From NCBI RefSeq assembly GCF_032190635.1, contig NZ_JAVLAS010000001.1:1674001-1738000 (forward strand): a DNA stretch of 64,000 nt, read 5' to 3'. The DNA is from Levilactobacillus zymae (GTDB lineage: Bacteria > Bacillota > Bacilli > Lactobacillales > Lactobacillaceae). The notes beneath the pieces were generated by a model. It did not search any database. It saw only the letters and a program-made list of their open reading frames with translations, and had not been told where the DNA came from. Position 1 is the first letter of the stretch, and every line of letters starts with the position of its first letter. The translations under genes and the position numbers were made by a program. This document shows positions 45,481 to 55,245 of the stretch, piece by piece.

Positions 45481-46662
45481 TTAACTTTGCATAAATTCCT
45501 TTAACCGCGTCATAGCCGTTAACAATTGTTCGCGGTCCGCCGCGTAACTCATGCGGATGTGGTGTGGCAAGCCAAACGCCTCGCCCGGCACCACCGCGAC
45601 GTGGGCCTCTTCTAGCACCCGCGTCACGAACTCGCTGGTCGTGGTGCAGTGCTTGATGGCCATGGCCGCTTGCACATCGGGGAACAGGTAGAAGGCCCCC
45701 TGTGGCTTGGCTGGTAACGCAAAGCCAGGTAGCGCCGTCAATAACGGATAAATCGTATCCAGCCGTTCCTGGAAACTGGCGTTCATCTTAGCCACGGACG
45801 CCTGGTCGCCGGTCAACGCGTTTAACGCCGCGTACTGACTGACCGCCGCCGGGTTCCCGGTCATGTGCGAGAGCACCTTGCCCAACGCCGCCGTGACGGC
45901 CTTCGGACCAATCACCCAGCCGATCCGCCAACCGGTCATCGCGTAGGTCTTGGAGACCCCGTTGATCACGATGGTGTGGGCGGTAATCGCGTCGCTAAGC
46001 GTCAACATCGACGGTTCCGGTGCCGGCCGATCGTAGACCAGATCACCGTAAATCTCGTCGGACACGATCCATAAATCGTGAGCCACGGCCCAGTCACCGA
46101 TGGCCTTTAACTCAGCCGGCGTGTAGACCACCCCCGACGGGTTTTGCGGTGAATTCAAGACGATGGCCTTGGTGGCCGGGGTCACGGCACTGTCGAGCTG
46201 TTCCGGGGTCACCTTCAGAGTTGCCGTCGGGGCCACCTCTAAGACGTGACCGCCCGCTAAACGAATCTGTTCGGCATAGCTCACCCAGTAAGGCGCCGGT
46301 AACAATACGTCGTCGCCTGGATCTAACAGGACCTGGAACAACGCGTATAACGCCATCTTGGCTCCGGTCGTCACCACCACTTGATCAGCCGTGATGGTCA
46401 CAGCTTGAGCCGCCTGTAAGTGGTCCACCACCGCTTGACGTAACGGAGCGATCCCGGTCGTTGCGGTATAGCCGTCGACTTGGTCGGCTTCAATGGCCTG
46501 AATGGCGGCCTTTTTAATGGCCGTTGGCGTCTGGAAATCGGGCTGACCGACCCCCAAGTTGATGACGTCAACCCCGCTAGCGGTCAAAGCCTTGGCGCGT
46601 TGTGACGCTTGTAACGTAGCCGAGGGCTGGACGGCTCTGGCTCGTTGGGCTAATTGTTTCAT
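45481..46662 (-). CDS. aspB: aspartate aminotransferase (class I, PLP)
   Basis: A 393-residue fold-type I aminotransferase: GVGQPDFQTP, the substrate loop YWVSYAEQIRLAGG, NSPQNPSG, DEIYGDLVYD and the PLP-binding lysine in NGVSKTYAMTGWRIGW. It exchanges amino groups between aspartate and 2-oxoglutarate. The ATG at 46662 is 5 nt from GAGGAGGG. It ends an operon with ypmB and dinG, the same order as in Bacillus. Confidence 0.93.
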   Translation of the reverse strand: MKQLAQRARAVQPSATLQASQRAKALTASGVDVINLGVGQPDFQTPTAIKKAAIQAIEADQVDGYTATTGIAPLRQAVVDHLQAAQAVTITADQVVVTTGAKMALYALFQVLLDPGDDVLLPAPYWVSYAEQIRLAGGHVLEVAPTATLKVTPEQLDSAVTPATKAIVLNSPQNPSGVVYTPAELKAIGDWAVAHDLWIVSDEIYGDLVYDRPAPEPSMLTLSDAITAHTIVINGVSKTYAMTGWRIGWVIGPKAVTAALGKVLSHMTGNPAAVSQYAALNALTGDQASVAKMNASFQERLDTIYPLLTALPGFALPAKPQGAFYLFPDVQAAMAIKHCTTTSEFVTRVLEEAHVAVVPGEAFGLPHHIRMSYAADREQLLTAMTRLKEFMQS

Positions 46663-46680
46663 AGGCACCCTCCTCATGAG

Positions 46681-47184
46681 TTAAAGGTTCGAAATTTGTT
46701 GGAGCACTTTCCCATTACTATATTGTAGCGTGAGGTAGCATAATTTACCACTCTTACTCAGGTAACTGATCTGCCAAGCTGGCTTGCCGTTAAAGATACT
46801 CAATGCGGCCGATAAGACCTTCTTGGGATTGCGTTGCCAGGCCTTCTGTAAGGCCGCATTCCGTGAAAGCCCGTCGCTTTGCTTCAGCACCGTCACGTTC
46901 TTGCCCGACTGCGGCACAATGGCGTAGACGCTTTGCTTGGCCTTATTGGTGCCCGCCACCGTATAGTAGGTGGTATCCAGGTTGGTCCAGTAGAACTGCG
47001 TAGTCTTGGTCAAATGTCCCGAGTTGCGTGCAATTTTCTCGGCACGCGTCTGAGCCTGGTTAAACGGATGGGTTGCCTTATGAATCGCGTAGCCGCCACT
47101 CAAAAGCAACACGAGAATCACCACCAGAACCCCCAATAAAACCCAATGCCGGGGTCGGCGGCGCCGTTGGTACTGTTGTCTCAT
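46681..47184 (-). CDS. ypmB: YpmB-like membrane-anchored protein (DUF5590)
   Basis: A 167-residue protein. A strongly basic cytoplasmic N-terminus (RRRRRP-like), one membrane helix (about 18-38, VLLGVLVVILVLLLSGGY), and an extracytoplasmic part with two PepSY-like repeats (about 45-167). YpmB family function is unknown. It lies 4-20 nt from aspB and 15 nt from dinG coding ends, clearly one operon. The start ATG overlaps the stop of a 3-codon leader ORF (ATG GTA AAT TGA) that has the only good ribosome site (AAGGGAG). Confidence 0.85.
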   Translation of the reverse strand: MRQQYQRRRRPRHWVLLGVLVVILVLLLSGGYAIHKATHPFNQAQTRAEKIARNSGHLTKTTQFYWTNLDTTYYTVAGTNKAKQSVYAIVPQSGKNVTVLKQSDGLSRNAALQKAWQRNPKKVLSAALSIFNGKPAWQISYLSKSGKLCYLTLQYSNGKVLQQISNL

Positions 47185-47229
47185 CAATTTACCATCGTAC
47201 TCCCTTGTGTTCAATCTGCGTTAATTATA

Positions 47230-50073
47230 TCAAATTTCTGGTGGGGTCACGGGCGTAGCCGGCGTTTTTTCAAAAAATTTAATCAGTGCCTGCGTCAAGG
47301 TCCCCACGTCCCCGGTCACCCGGGGTAAATCGGCGGGTAAGGCCCGCAAGATACTCTGCCCGTATTGCCGCTCAACCAGGCGCTGGTCCAAGATGACCAC
47401 GGTCCCCCGGTCGTTGGGCGTCCGGATTAGCCGGCCCACCCCTTGGCGCAGCTTTAAGGTGGCTGCCGGCAGAGCCGCGTTATAGAACGGGTTCTTGCCT
47501 GCGGCCTCTAGTCGTGCATAGTTGGCCTTGACGAAGACCCGGTCGGGCGAGTCGAACGGTAACCGGGTCACGATCAGTAACTCTAACTGGTCGGCCGGCA
47601 GATCGATGCCCTCCCAGAAGCTGGCCGCTCCCAAAAGAATCGAGTCGTGGCCGGTCACGAAGCGTTTAGTGATCCGTTCGCGACTCCCGCTAATGCCCTG
47701 GGCTAAGATCTCGCGTTGGGCGAATTCCGGTTGCCGGGTCAACTGCTCGTAAACCTGTTCGATCACGTTTAACGAATTGAACAGAATCAACGTTTGCTTG
47801 TGGACCGCGCCGGCCAGTTGCGTTAACGCACTAGTCAGGTAGGTCACGTAATCGTCCGGCGCCACGCGGCTGAGATTCGGCCCCGCGTCGGCCAAGAGCA
47901 ATTGCGCCTGGTTGGCGTAGTCGAAGCTACTGCGCATCCGGTGGGTCACGGTCGCCTCGCGGTCCAAGTCAAACTGGTCGATCACGTACTGTGAACGCCC
48001 CGACGAAAACAACGTGGCTCCGGTCAATAACACCGGTTGAAAGGCCGCGTAGATTTGTTGACGCAGAAACCCTTGCGTGGCCAGTAAACCGCTGGCCAGT
48101 TCCAAGCTCCCCCGGTCACCGACGTGGTTGATGGTGACCCAAAAGAGACTACTAGATTTTGGCGCGGTGGCCTCATTAAAGATGGCTAATAACCGCTGCA
48201 ACCGTTCGTCGACCAGGTGCACCCGGGTGTCCAACTGCTCGAACAAGTACCGTTGGGAGGCGACAAAGCGTTCCCGTTGCTGGTCGAAGTGCTGGCGAAT
48301 CACGCCCAGTTGGACTAACAACTGGGTATCGCCGTGGGCAATCTGCGTCAATGTGGCCTGCAGGTCGTGGGCGTTTTGCGCCAAGTCGGCGGTCGCCACC
48401 AGTTCCTCGATGGGTGTATTTTGGGCGTTGCCGCGTTTAGCCGCCAGGAAGTTGAGAAATAGTTGGTTGACCACCGTGTTCAGGGCCTTCTCAATTTGTT
48501 GGCTACTCCGCAATAAGTGCTGTAACGTCTGCTGGGTGGCGCGGTCACCGTCAAATAAGGTTAACAGACTCGGCCCAATCTCGCGGCTAATATCGCGTTG
48601 AATATGGTGCAGTTCGTTTAAGATCTGGGCAAACTTAACCTTGGTCCGTCGTTGCCGCAGGGTACTGTCGGGTAAGTGTTGGGCCTCGTCAATCACCAGG
48701 TAAGGGTGCTTCAGTTGGTTGCCCAGCGCCGTGGCGTGTTCGCTCAAGTACGCGTGGTTGACAATTACGAACTGGGCCTGGGCCAACTGCTGGTCGCGGC
48801 GTCGTAAGAAATCGTCGTCATAAAACGGGTTATCCGCCGTGGCGGTGCCCTCGTGAACAATTTCCTGGAAATACGGTGCCCGATAGGTGGCCAGATGCAG
48901 TTCGTCGAGGTCCCCGGTGGTGGTCATGGTCAACCACACCAGCAACCGTAACTTCAACAGTTGGGTCTGCTTGGAACTTTCGTTTAAGCCTAACGTGACC
49001 GCAAAGCGCTGCAAATCCAGGTAGTGTCGGCTCCCCTTAACCACCGTGGCGTTAACGGGAAACGGCACAATCTGTCGTAATAAAGGTAAGGTTTGTTCCA
49101 TTAATTGTTCTTGCAATAACGTGGTGGCCGTACTAATCACCACCGGTTGGCCGTTCTGCCCCAAGTAGGCCATCGGTAGCGTATACCCCAGACTCTTGCC
49201 GATCCCGGTCGGGGCTTCCACCACCATTTGCTTGACCGGGTGCTGATCGCCATGAGCGTAGTTATTATAGATGTAATTCATCATTTTCGCTTGTTCCGGG
49301 CGCCATTCGAGGTTTTCCGGCATCAGCTTTTGCTTTTGCTTCTTAGTCTTGGGGTATTTAGCTGGGGCCGTTAAGGGCGTCGGCGTGCTGGTTGCCGTCT
49401 GCCTTAGTGCCAACCCATTCTTAACGTACAGATAGTCCGGTAACTTGCGCGGCTTTTGCGCGTTAAGCGCCTGAGCCACCCGAAACAGGGTCGCCGTTTG
49501 TCGTGGCAGATCCGCCTGCAGGTCGATCATTTGCTGGAGGGTCACCAACGGTAAGGCCCGCAACCGCCGGAACAAGAAGATGAAGAGTTCGGCCGTGGCC
49601 GAGGCATCACTATCCGCGGAGTGGGGATTATCGTGTTCAATGTTGAAAAAGCCACTCAGATCGCGCAACCGAAAGCTGGGCGCCGTGGGCAGAAGAATCT
49701 GACTTAAAGACACCGTGTCCACAGCTTCGATGTCGAGTTCGGGATACCCGACTCTGGCCAATTCGGCGTTGACGAACGGCAAATCGAAGTTAACGTTGTG
49801 CGCCACGAAGACCGTATTCGTTAATAAGCTGTAAAGGGTCCCCGCAACGTCATCAAACAACGGCGCATGACGCACCCGCTGGTTGGTAATGCCCGTGAGA
49901 CGGGAAATGGCCGCCGGAATCTCGCGGAGCGGATTCACGTCAGTCGTGAAGTGGTTAATAATTTGATTATGCTGGACGAAGACGCACCCAATTTGGATGA
50001 TGCGATCGCCATCTTGCACACTGGTACCGGTCGTTTCAATATCAACAACCGCGTAGACCGTGTCTTGATCCAT
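47230..50073 (-). CDS. dinG: DinG family helicase with N-terminal exonuclease
   Basis: A 947-residue protein. Residues about 7-165 are a DEDDh 3'-5' exonuclease (VVDIETTG, AHNVNFDLPFV, HSADSDASAT). From about 245 an XPD/DinG-type superfamily 2 helicase follows: Walker A EAPTGIGKSLG, VIDEAQHL, and the C-terminal motifs SFWEGIDLP and RQGVGRLIR. It is the Firmicutes DinG form, which has nuclease activity and lacks the iron-sulphur cysteines. First gene of the operon with ypmB and aspB. Confidence 0.95.
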   Translation of the reverse strand: MDQDTVYAVVDIETTGTSVQDGDRIIQIGCVFVQHNQIINHFTTDVNPLREIPAAISRLTGITNQRVRHAPLFDDVAGTLYSLLTNTVFVAHNVNFDLPFVNAELARVGYPELDIEAVDTVSLSQILLPTAPSFRLRDLSGFFNIEHDNPHSADSDASATAELFIFLFRRLRALPLVTLQQMIDLQADLPRQTATLFRVAQALNAQKPRKLPDYLYVKNGLALRQTATSTPTPLTAPAKYPKTKKQKQKLMPENLEWRPEQAKMMNYIYNNYAHGDQHPVKQMVVEAPTGIGKSLGYTLPMAYLGQNGQPVVISTATTLLQEQLMEQTLPLLRQIVPFPVNATVVKGSRHYLDLQRFAVTLGLNESSKQTQLLKLRLLVWLTMTTTGDLDELHLATYRAPYFQEIVHEGTATADNPFYDDDFLRRRDQQLAQAQFVIVNHAYLSEHATALGNQLKHPYLVIDEAQHLPDSTLRQRRTKVKFAQILNELHHIQRDISREIGPSLLTLFDGDRATQQTLQHLLRSSQQIEKALNTVVNQLFLNFLAAKRGNAQNTPIEELVATADLAQNAHDLQATLTQIAHGDTQLLVQLGVIRQHFDQQRERFVASQRYLFEQLDTRVHLVDERLQRLLAIFNEATAPKSSSLFWVTINHVGDRGSLELASGLLATQGFLRQQIYAAFQPVLLTGATLFSSGRSQYVIDQFDLDREATVTHRMRSSFDYANQAQLLLADAGPNLSRVAPDDYVTYLTSALTQLAGAVHKQTLILFNSLNVIEQVYEQLTRQPEFAQREILAQGISGSRERITKRFVTGHDSILLGAASFWEGIDLPADQLELLIVTRLPFDSPDRVFVKANYARLEAAGKNPFYNAALPAATLKLRQGVGRLIRTPNDRGTVVILDQRLVERQYGQSILRALPADLPRVTGDVGTLTQALIKFFEKTPATPVTPPEI

Positions 50074-50347
50074 GTCTGCTCACCAATTTCTGCACAAATG
50101 CGATTATAACTGGCACTATGATACACCACTTTGCACCCCAGCGCTACGCATCTGGCCGCCAAAGCCCGTGGCTGGTAAATTTAGCGTTTTCCTAGTCAAA
50201 AAGCGTCCCGGGCTCGATTCAAATCTTATAGAAAACGTTAATTTTTTTACACTTTCAGTGATTTTGACCGGCAAAACTAGCGCAATAACAATCAGTAGAG
50301 TATGATATTCTGGTAGATTAATTCGAACAAGAAAGTGAGCGATTAGT

Positions 50348-51292
50348 TTGGGTAGAACGGGCAGAGGCGTTAGTAACGCCAAAATTATTCTTCTCGGGGA
50401 TCACAGCGTCGTCTATGGTCAACCGGCCATTGCGCTCCCGCTCCCCTCAGTCACCACCCGCGTGGTAATGACCGAAATCCCCAGTGGGCAAACCATGGCC
50501 AGCCGCTATTTTGACGGGCCCATCGCTCAATTAAACCACCATCTGGCCGGCGAGGTCCAACTGATTGCCACGCTACTCGACCGGTTTCACGGCCACAACA
50601 CCCCGTTTCACATGGCCATCACCAGTGATCTGCCTGCCGAACGGGGCATGGGGTCTTCGGCCGCCGTGGCGGTGGCCATCACCCGGGCCATGTACGACTT
50701 CTTTGACCATCCCTTAACGCGAGAAACGCTATTGGACACCGCGGCGATTGCCGAAAAGATCACCCACGGTCATCCCAGCGGCATCGATGCGGCCACGGCC
50801 AGCTCGGCCACCCCGATTTGGTTGCTCCCGCACCAGGTCATCAGTCAGATTCCCTTTAACCTCGACGGCTACCTGGTGATCGCCGATAGTGGCGTCAAGG
50901 GTCAAACCGGCCAGGCTGTCGCCGCCGTCGCCCGGCGCAAGACGGTCTTTCCGCAGGTCACCACTCATCAGATTGAACGGTTAGGTGAACTGACTTACGC
51001 CGCGCGTGATTACCTGGCGACCGGGGCCATCACCGAACTCGGTGGCGCGCTGACCCAGGCGCAGGCCCAATTAGCCGGGTTAGGTGTCAGTTCGCCCGAA
51101 CTGGACCATTTGATTCAAGTTGCGTTGCAAGCTGGTGCTTTAGGCGCTAAACTGACGGGGGGCGGTATGGGCGGTTGCCTCATCGCCCTGTGTGCCACCA
51201 AGGCCAGTGCCGTGCGCGTCCAACAAGCCGTTTTAGCGGCCGGGGCCACGGCCACCTGGACCGAAACCTTTCACCATAAGGAGGAAGCATGA
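50348..51292 (+). CDS. mvk: mevalonate kinase
   Basis: A 314-residue GHMP kinase. It starts at TTG (GVSNAKIILLGDHSVVYG), AAAGTGAG 8 nt upstream. The ATP-binding loop is ERGMGSSAAVAVAIT; motif 3 is GAKLTGGGMGGCLIAL. It phosphorylates mevalonate in the first step after HMG-CoA reductase towards isopentenyl diphosphate. First gene of the operon; its TGA overlaps the ATG of mvaD. Confidence 0.95.
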   Translation: MGRTGRGVSNAKIILLGDHSVVYGQPAIALPLPSVTTRVVMTEIPSGQTMASRYFDGPIAQLNHHLAGEVQLIATLLDRFHGHNTPFHMAITSDLPAERGMGSSAAVAVAITRAMYDFFDHPLTRETLLDTAAIAEKITHGHPSGIDAATASSATPIWLLPHQVISQIPFNLDGYLVIADSGVKGQTGQAVAAVARRKTVFPQVTTHQIERLGELTYAARDYLATGAITELGGALTQAQAQLAGLGVSSPELDHLIQVALQAGALGAKLTGGGMGGCLIALCATKASAVRVQQAVLAAGATATWTETFHHKEEA

Positions 51293-52266
51293 TGACCACA
51301 GCCGTCACCGCACGGGCCCACACCAACATTGCACTGGTCAAGTACTGGGGCAAGGCCGACGCCACGTTGATGTTGCCCCAAACCAGCAGTTTATCCTTAA
51401 CCCTTGATCAATTTTATACGGACACCACGGTGGCCTTTGACCCGACCTTAACGGCCGACCAGGTCACCGTCAACCAAGTCCGCCTCGACGAGCACGCGAG
51501 CCGCAAAGTCCGCCACGTGCTCGACTTAGTGCGCGCTCAGGCCAACCGCGCCGACTTCGCGCGGGTCAGTTCTACCAACCACGTGCCCATGGCGGCGGGC
51601 CTCGCCTCTTCGGCCTCCGCTTTTGCCGCGTTAGCCGGGGCCGCCAGTCGTGCGGCCGGCTTAGACCTGAGTTCCCGCGACCTTTCCCGGCTCGCGCGCC
51701 GGGGGTCTGGTTCGGCTACCCGGTCGATTTTTGGCGGGTTCGTTGAATGGCACGCCGGTCACGACGATGCCAGTTCGTACGCCGAACCCCTGATCGATCC
51801 GGTGACCTGGCCGATTGCCATGGTCGCGTTGGTCTTAGATCCCCACCGCAAGAAGGTTAGCTCGCGGCAGGGCATGCAAACTAGCGTGGTCACGTCGCCC
51901 TACTACCCCGCTTGGAAGCAAGTCGTGGCCCACGATTTAGCCGTCATCAAGCCCGCGATTTTAGACCAAGACTTCACCACGGTCGGGGAAATCTTAGAGA
52001 CTAACGCCATGCGGATGCACGCGTTAACCCTGAGTGCCAACCCCGCCTACAGTTACTTCAACGGGGCGACCCTCCAGGCCATGCAAACGGTACGCGACCT
52101 ACGCGCGACCGGGGTGGCCTGCTACTACACGTTAGACGCCGGTCCCAACCTCAAGATTTTCTGTCAGGTCGCCGACCTCCCCGCCATTACCGCCCGGTTC
52201 CGCCAAGATCTAGGCGCCGAGCAAGTCATCGTGGCCCATCCCGGCCCGGGACTCAGCTGGCGGTAA
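51289..52266 (+). CDS. mvaD: diphosphomevalonate decarboxylase
   Basis: A 325-residue GHMP-family enzyme with the diagnostic HTNIALVKYWGKAD start, MAAGLASSASAFAAL ATP loop and SGSATRSIFGGFVEW. It converts mevalonate diphosphate to isopentenyl diphosphate with ATP. AGGAGG is 4 nt upstream; overlaps mvk by 4 nt. Second gene of the mevalonate operon. Confidence 0.95.
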   Translation: MMTTAVTARAHTNIALVKYWGKADATLMLPQTSSLSLTLDQFYTDTTVAFDPTLTADQVTVNQVRLDEHASRKVRHVLDLVRAQANRADFARVSSTNHVPMAAGLASSASAFAALAGAASRAAGLDLSSRDLSRLARRGSGSATRSIFGGFVEWHAGHDDASSYAEPLIDPVTWPIAMVALVLDPHRKKVSSRQGMQTSVVTSPYYPAWKQVVAHDLAVIKPAILDQDFTTVGEILETNAMRMHALTLSANPAYSYFNGATLQAMQTVRDLRATGVACYYTLDAGPNLKIFCQVADLPAITARFRQDLGAEQVIVAHPGPGLSWR

Positions 52267-52346
52267 TGCCGGTCAGCTCCATAAAAATTTCCAAACTTAT
52301 CTATTTATTGGCGACACTGTGTCGCAGGCAGAAGGGACCTGATTTT

Positions 52347-53420
52347 TTGATTTCCGCCCAAGCACCCGGAAAACTCTATATTGCCGGCGAATACGCCGTT
52401 GTCGAGCCGGGATATCCGGCCATTATCGTTGCCTTGAACCAATTCGTCACGGTGACCATCGAACCCAGCCACGACTACGGCCGCATCGCTTCCAAACAAT
52501 ACCAAGAGAATTCCCTCTACTGGCAACGCCAGGGAAGCGAACTGGTTTTTGACAACCGGGACAATCCCTTCCACTACATCTTATCGGCCATTCACCTGAC
52601 CGAACAATACGCCCAATCACTGGGCAAGCCGCTGGGCATCTACCATTTAAACGTCAACAGTGATCTGGATAGTGCCGACGGTAAAAAATACGGGCTGGGC
52701 TCTTCGGCCGCGGTGACCGTGGCCACCGTCAAGGCTCTCTGCCAGTTCTACGACATCCGATTAAGCAAGGACCAACTCTTCAAGCTGGCCGCCATCGCGC
52801 ACTTGGACGTTCAGGGCAACGGCTCGTTGGGCGACATCGCGGCTTCCGTCTATGGCGGCTGGATCGCCTACCGCGCCTTTGACCGCGACTGGTTAGCCTC
52901 CGCACGGCGTGAACTCAGTTTGACCGAGCTGTTAAACACCGATTGGCCCGGCTTACAGATTGAGCTCCTGACGCCGCCCGCCCCCCTGCGGCTCATGATT
53001 GGTTGGACGGGCACCCCCGCGTCAACCTCCCACCTAGTCGACCGCATCGCCCTGTTCAAGGCCACGCAGCGCCGCAGTTACCACGCCTTTCTGGAAGACA
53101 GCCGTGCCTGCTTGCACCGAATGATCCAAGGGTTTCACGATGGTGATTTAACCGCCATCCAACACGAAATCACCGTTAACCGACAACTCTTGAACCAGTT
53201 GGCCCACCTCAGCCACGTCACCATTGAGACCAAGTTACTCAAAACCATGTGTGACACGGCCGTCGAACTCGGCGGCGCGGCCAAGTCTTCCGGGGCCGGC
53301 GGTGGCGATTGCGGCATCGTGATCATCGACGCCGCCAAGGACCTCGCGCACCTCTTACACGACTGGGAACAACGCGGCATTGAACCGCTAAAATTAAACG
53401 TCCACCACGTTATCGAATAA
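52347..53420 (+). CDS. mvaK2: phosphomevalonate kinase
   Basis: A 357-residue GHMP kinase: [20 protein letters not shown] start, [18 protein letters not shown] loop, [11 protein letters not shown] near the C-terminus. It adds the second phosphate to mevalonate 5-phosphate. An ATG at 52266 overlaps the mvaD stop but has no ribosome site and would add 27 residues not found in the family; TTG 52347, 9 nt from AGAAGGGA, fits the family start. Confidence 0.93.
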   Translation: MISAQAPGKLYIAGEYAVVEPGYPAIIVALNQFVTVTIEPSHDYGRIASKQYQENSLYWQRQGSELVFDNRDNPFHYILSAIHLTEQYAQSLGKPLGIYHLNVNSDLDSADGKKYGLGSSAAVTVATVKALCQFYDIRLSKDQLFKLAAIAHLDVQGNGSLGDIAASVYGGWIAYRAFDRDWLASARRELSLTELLNTDWPGLQIELLTPPAPLRLMIGWTGTPASTSHLVDRIALFKATQRRSYHAFLEDSRACLHRMIQGFHDGDLTAIQHEITVNRQLLNQLAHLSHVTIETKLLKTMCDTAVELGGAAKSSGAGGGDCGIVIIDAAKDLAHLLHDWEQRGIEPLKLNVHHVIE

Positions 53421-53433
53421 GGAGCAAACCGCT

Positions 53434-54468
53434 ATGGTACTGTCACGCCACGCCCACCGCAAGGACGAACACCTCTCTTTAGCTGAGAAATTCTATACGC
53501 CGCAAGCGACCAGTCAATTTGACCAATTACGGTTCGTGCACCAAAGTCTTCCCGAAATGGCCGTGGCGGACACGGACCTGACCACTCGGTTGGGACCGTT
53601 GACGTTACCGGTGCCCCTGCTGATCGAGGCCATGACCGGGGGCAGTCCCCGCACGGGCGCAGTCAACGCCCAGTTGGGCCGCATCGCCGCTCGAACCGGT
53701 CTGGCCGTGGCCAGCGGATCGCAAAGCATCGCCTTACAGGACGACAGCGCCATCGCGACCTTCACGCCCCTGCGAGAAAATAATCCCGACGGCCTGGTCT
53801 TCGCCAACCTGGGGGCCGGACACACCGTGGCCCAAGCCAAGCGGGTCGTGGACCTCTTGGCGGCGGACGCCTTAGAACTCCACGTTAACACCGCGCAAGA
53901 ACTGGTGATGCCCGAGGGCGACCGCAGTTTCCACTGGCTCGACAGCATTGGTGAGACCGTGGCGGCCTTAGACGTCCCGGTCATCGTCAAGGAGGTCGGC
54001 TTTGGCATGGCGCACGAAACGTTGGCCCAACTGGTCAGCGTGGGCGTGCGTTACGTCGATCTCGGCGGCCGCGGCGGCACCAACTTCGCGACCATCGAGA
54101 ATTTCCGCCGACCTGCCAAGGAATTTGATTACCTAACCGGTTGGGGCCAAACGACCGTCGAGTCCCTCTTGGAGGCCCAACGGGTACCGGACCTGACCAC
54201 GATTGCCACCGGCGGGATTCGCCAGCCGTTAGACATCGCCAAGGCGTTTGCCCTGGGGGCCACGGTGGTCGGCAGCGCCGGACAAATCCTGCACAGCCTG
54301 CTGAAGACCGACGAAGCCACCACGGTGCAGTTGCTTTTGGACTGGCAGACCGGCCTGCGCACCATCATGACGCTGCTTGGCGTCAAAACCATCCGCGAGC
54401 TGCAGCGCCAACCGTTACTGTTCTCACCGGAACTCGAAAGTTACCGGCAGCAGCGCCACTTAATCTAA
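53434..54468 (+). CDS. fni: type 2 isopentenyl-diphosphate delta-isomerase
   Basis: A 344-residue FMN enzyme: [12 protein letters not shown] start, EAMTGGS, the Gly-rich loop [12 protein letters not shown], and [18 protein letters not shown]. It interconverts isopentenyl and dimethylallyl diphosphates with FMN and NADPH. It completes the operon mvk-mvaD-mvaK2-fni, 13 nt after mvaK2, and is followed by a terminator. Confidence 0.95.
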   Translation: MVLSRHAHRKDEHLSLAEKFYTPQATSQFDQLRFVHQSLPEMAVADTDLTTRLGPLTLPVPLLIEAMTGGSPRTGAVNAQLGRIAARTGLAVASGSQSIALQDDSAIATFTPLRENNPDGLVFANLGAGHTVAQAKRVVDLLAADALELHVNTAQELVMPEGDRSFHWLDSIGETVAALDVPVIVKEVGFGMAHETLAQLVSVGVRYVDLGGRGGTNFATIENFRRPAKEFDYLTGWGQTTVESLLEAQRVPDLTTIATGGIRQPLDIAKAFALGATVVGSAGQILHSLLKTDEATTVQLLLDWQTGLRTIMTLLGVKTIRELQRQPLLFSPELESYRQQRHLI

Positions 54469-54473
54469 ACCGA

Positions 54474-54516
54474 CACGACCAAGGTCGCCCATTCCGGGTG
54501 CCTTGGTCGTTTTCTA
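54474..54516 (+). terminator. terminator of mevalonate operon
   Basis: ACGACCAAGG / CCTTGGTCGTTTT stem after fni. Confidence 0.85.
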
Positions 54517-54547
54517 TCTGCAATACTATTTTGGGGGAAATTATTGA

Positions 54548-55111
54548 ATGGGATACTTATTTGGACTAGCCGGTAGTCTGCTGGGCACACTCACGGTCGC
54601 CTTCATCTTCATTCTGGCCGTCATGCATTGGCAATTTATTCTAACAATCGTCCTCGGCATCGTCAGCGGACTCACATTTGACTATTGGCGTAAACACGTT
54701 CGCTGGGTTAAACCCATGCCGCCTTACCATACTGATACCACCCTTAAAGGGCGCGCCCTAGAAAAACGGCTACTGCGTCAGCTGGCTTGGTTGGGTTATT
54801 CTGACACACGCCCATTTTCTCGTTTTAACCTAAATTTCCTCGTAGACGTCCACATGATGGATGTTCGCCAACATCTGGTTGGGTTTAGTTGTTGTGGCGA
54901 CCTCCGCTTAGCTGAGATGCAAAAAAACGCCCAGGCCCGCCAGAAACTTGGACTGGACCAGGTAATCATTGCCACTACTCACCCAATCTCACCAGAATTA
55001 CGAGCAGTCGCCCGCCAACTACATGTGACCCTGTGGGACCAACACGACCTAGCCAAGCTGCCGCTCAAACCACCCTCTCACCAAGAGCAGGTGGATGAAG
55101 AGGTGGATTAA
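54548..55111 (+). CDS. membrane-anchored Mrr-like restriction-endonuclease-fold protein
   Basis: A 187-residue protein. Two hydrophobic segments occupy residues 4-48, and the soluble part is soluble Mrr-like: GRALEKRLLRQLAWLGYSDT (helix 1), FLVDVHMMDVRQHLVGFSCC (core strands), NAQARQKLGLDQVIIATTHP and LHVTLWDQHDLAKL. Mrr-type nucleases have Asp...(Q/E)xK in the core; here the position of Q-x-K is taken by GFSC, so it looks catalytically inactive. Similar to TM-anchored Mrr proteins of unknown role. Monocistronic. Confidence 0.55.
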   Translation: MGYLFGLAGSLLGTLTVAFIFILAVMHWQFILTIVLGIVSGLTFDYWRKHVRWVKPMPPYHTDTTLKGRALEKRLLRQLAWLGYSDTRPFSRFNLNFLVDVHMMDVRQHLVGFSCCGDLRLAEMQKNAQARQKLGLDQVIIATTHPISPELRAVARQLHVTLWDQHDLAKLPLKPPSHQEQVDEEVD

Positions 55112-55175
55112 CGTTTAGCGATTTCACTGACCGCGCAATGCCACCATTTGACAAATTAAGCGGGGCCCACGTTAC

Positions 55176-55222
55176 TCAAAAATCCGATCAAACTGATGCT
55201 TCATCAGTCTGGTCGGATTTTT
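55176..55222. terminator. bidirectional terminator
   Basis: AAAAATCCGATCAAACTGATG with its near-perfect complement, between convergent genes. Confidence 0.85.
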
Positions 55223-55245
55223 AATCGTATGAGTTGTCTGTTGCT

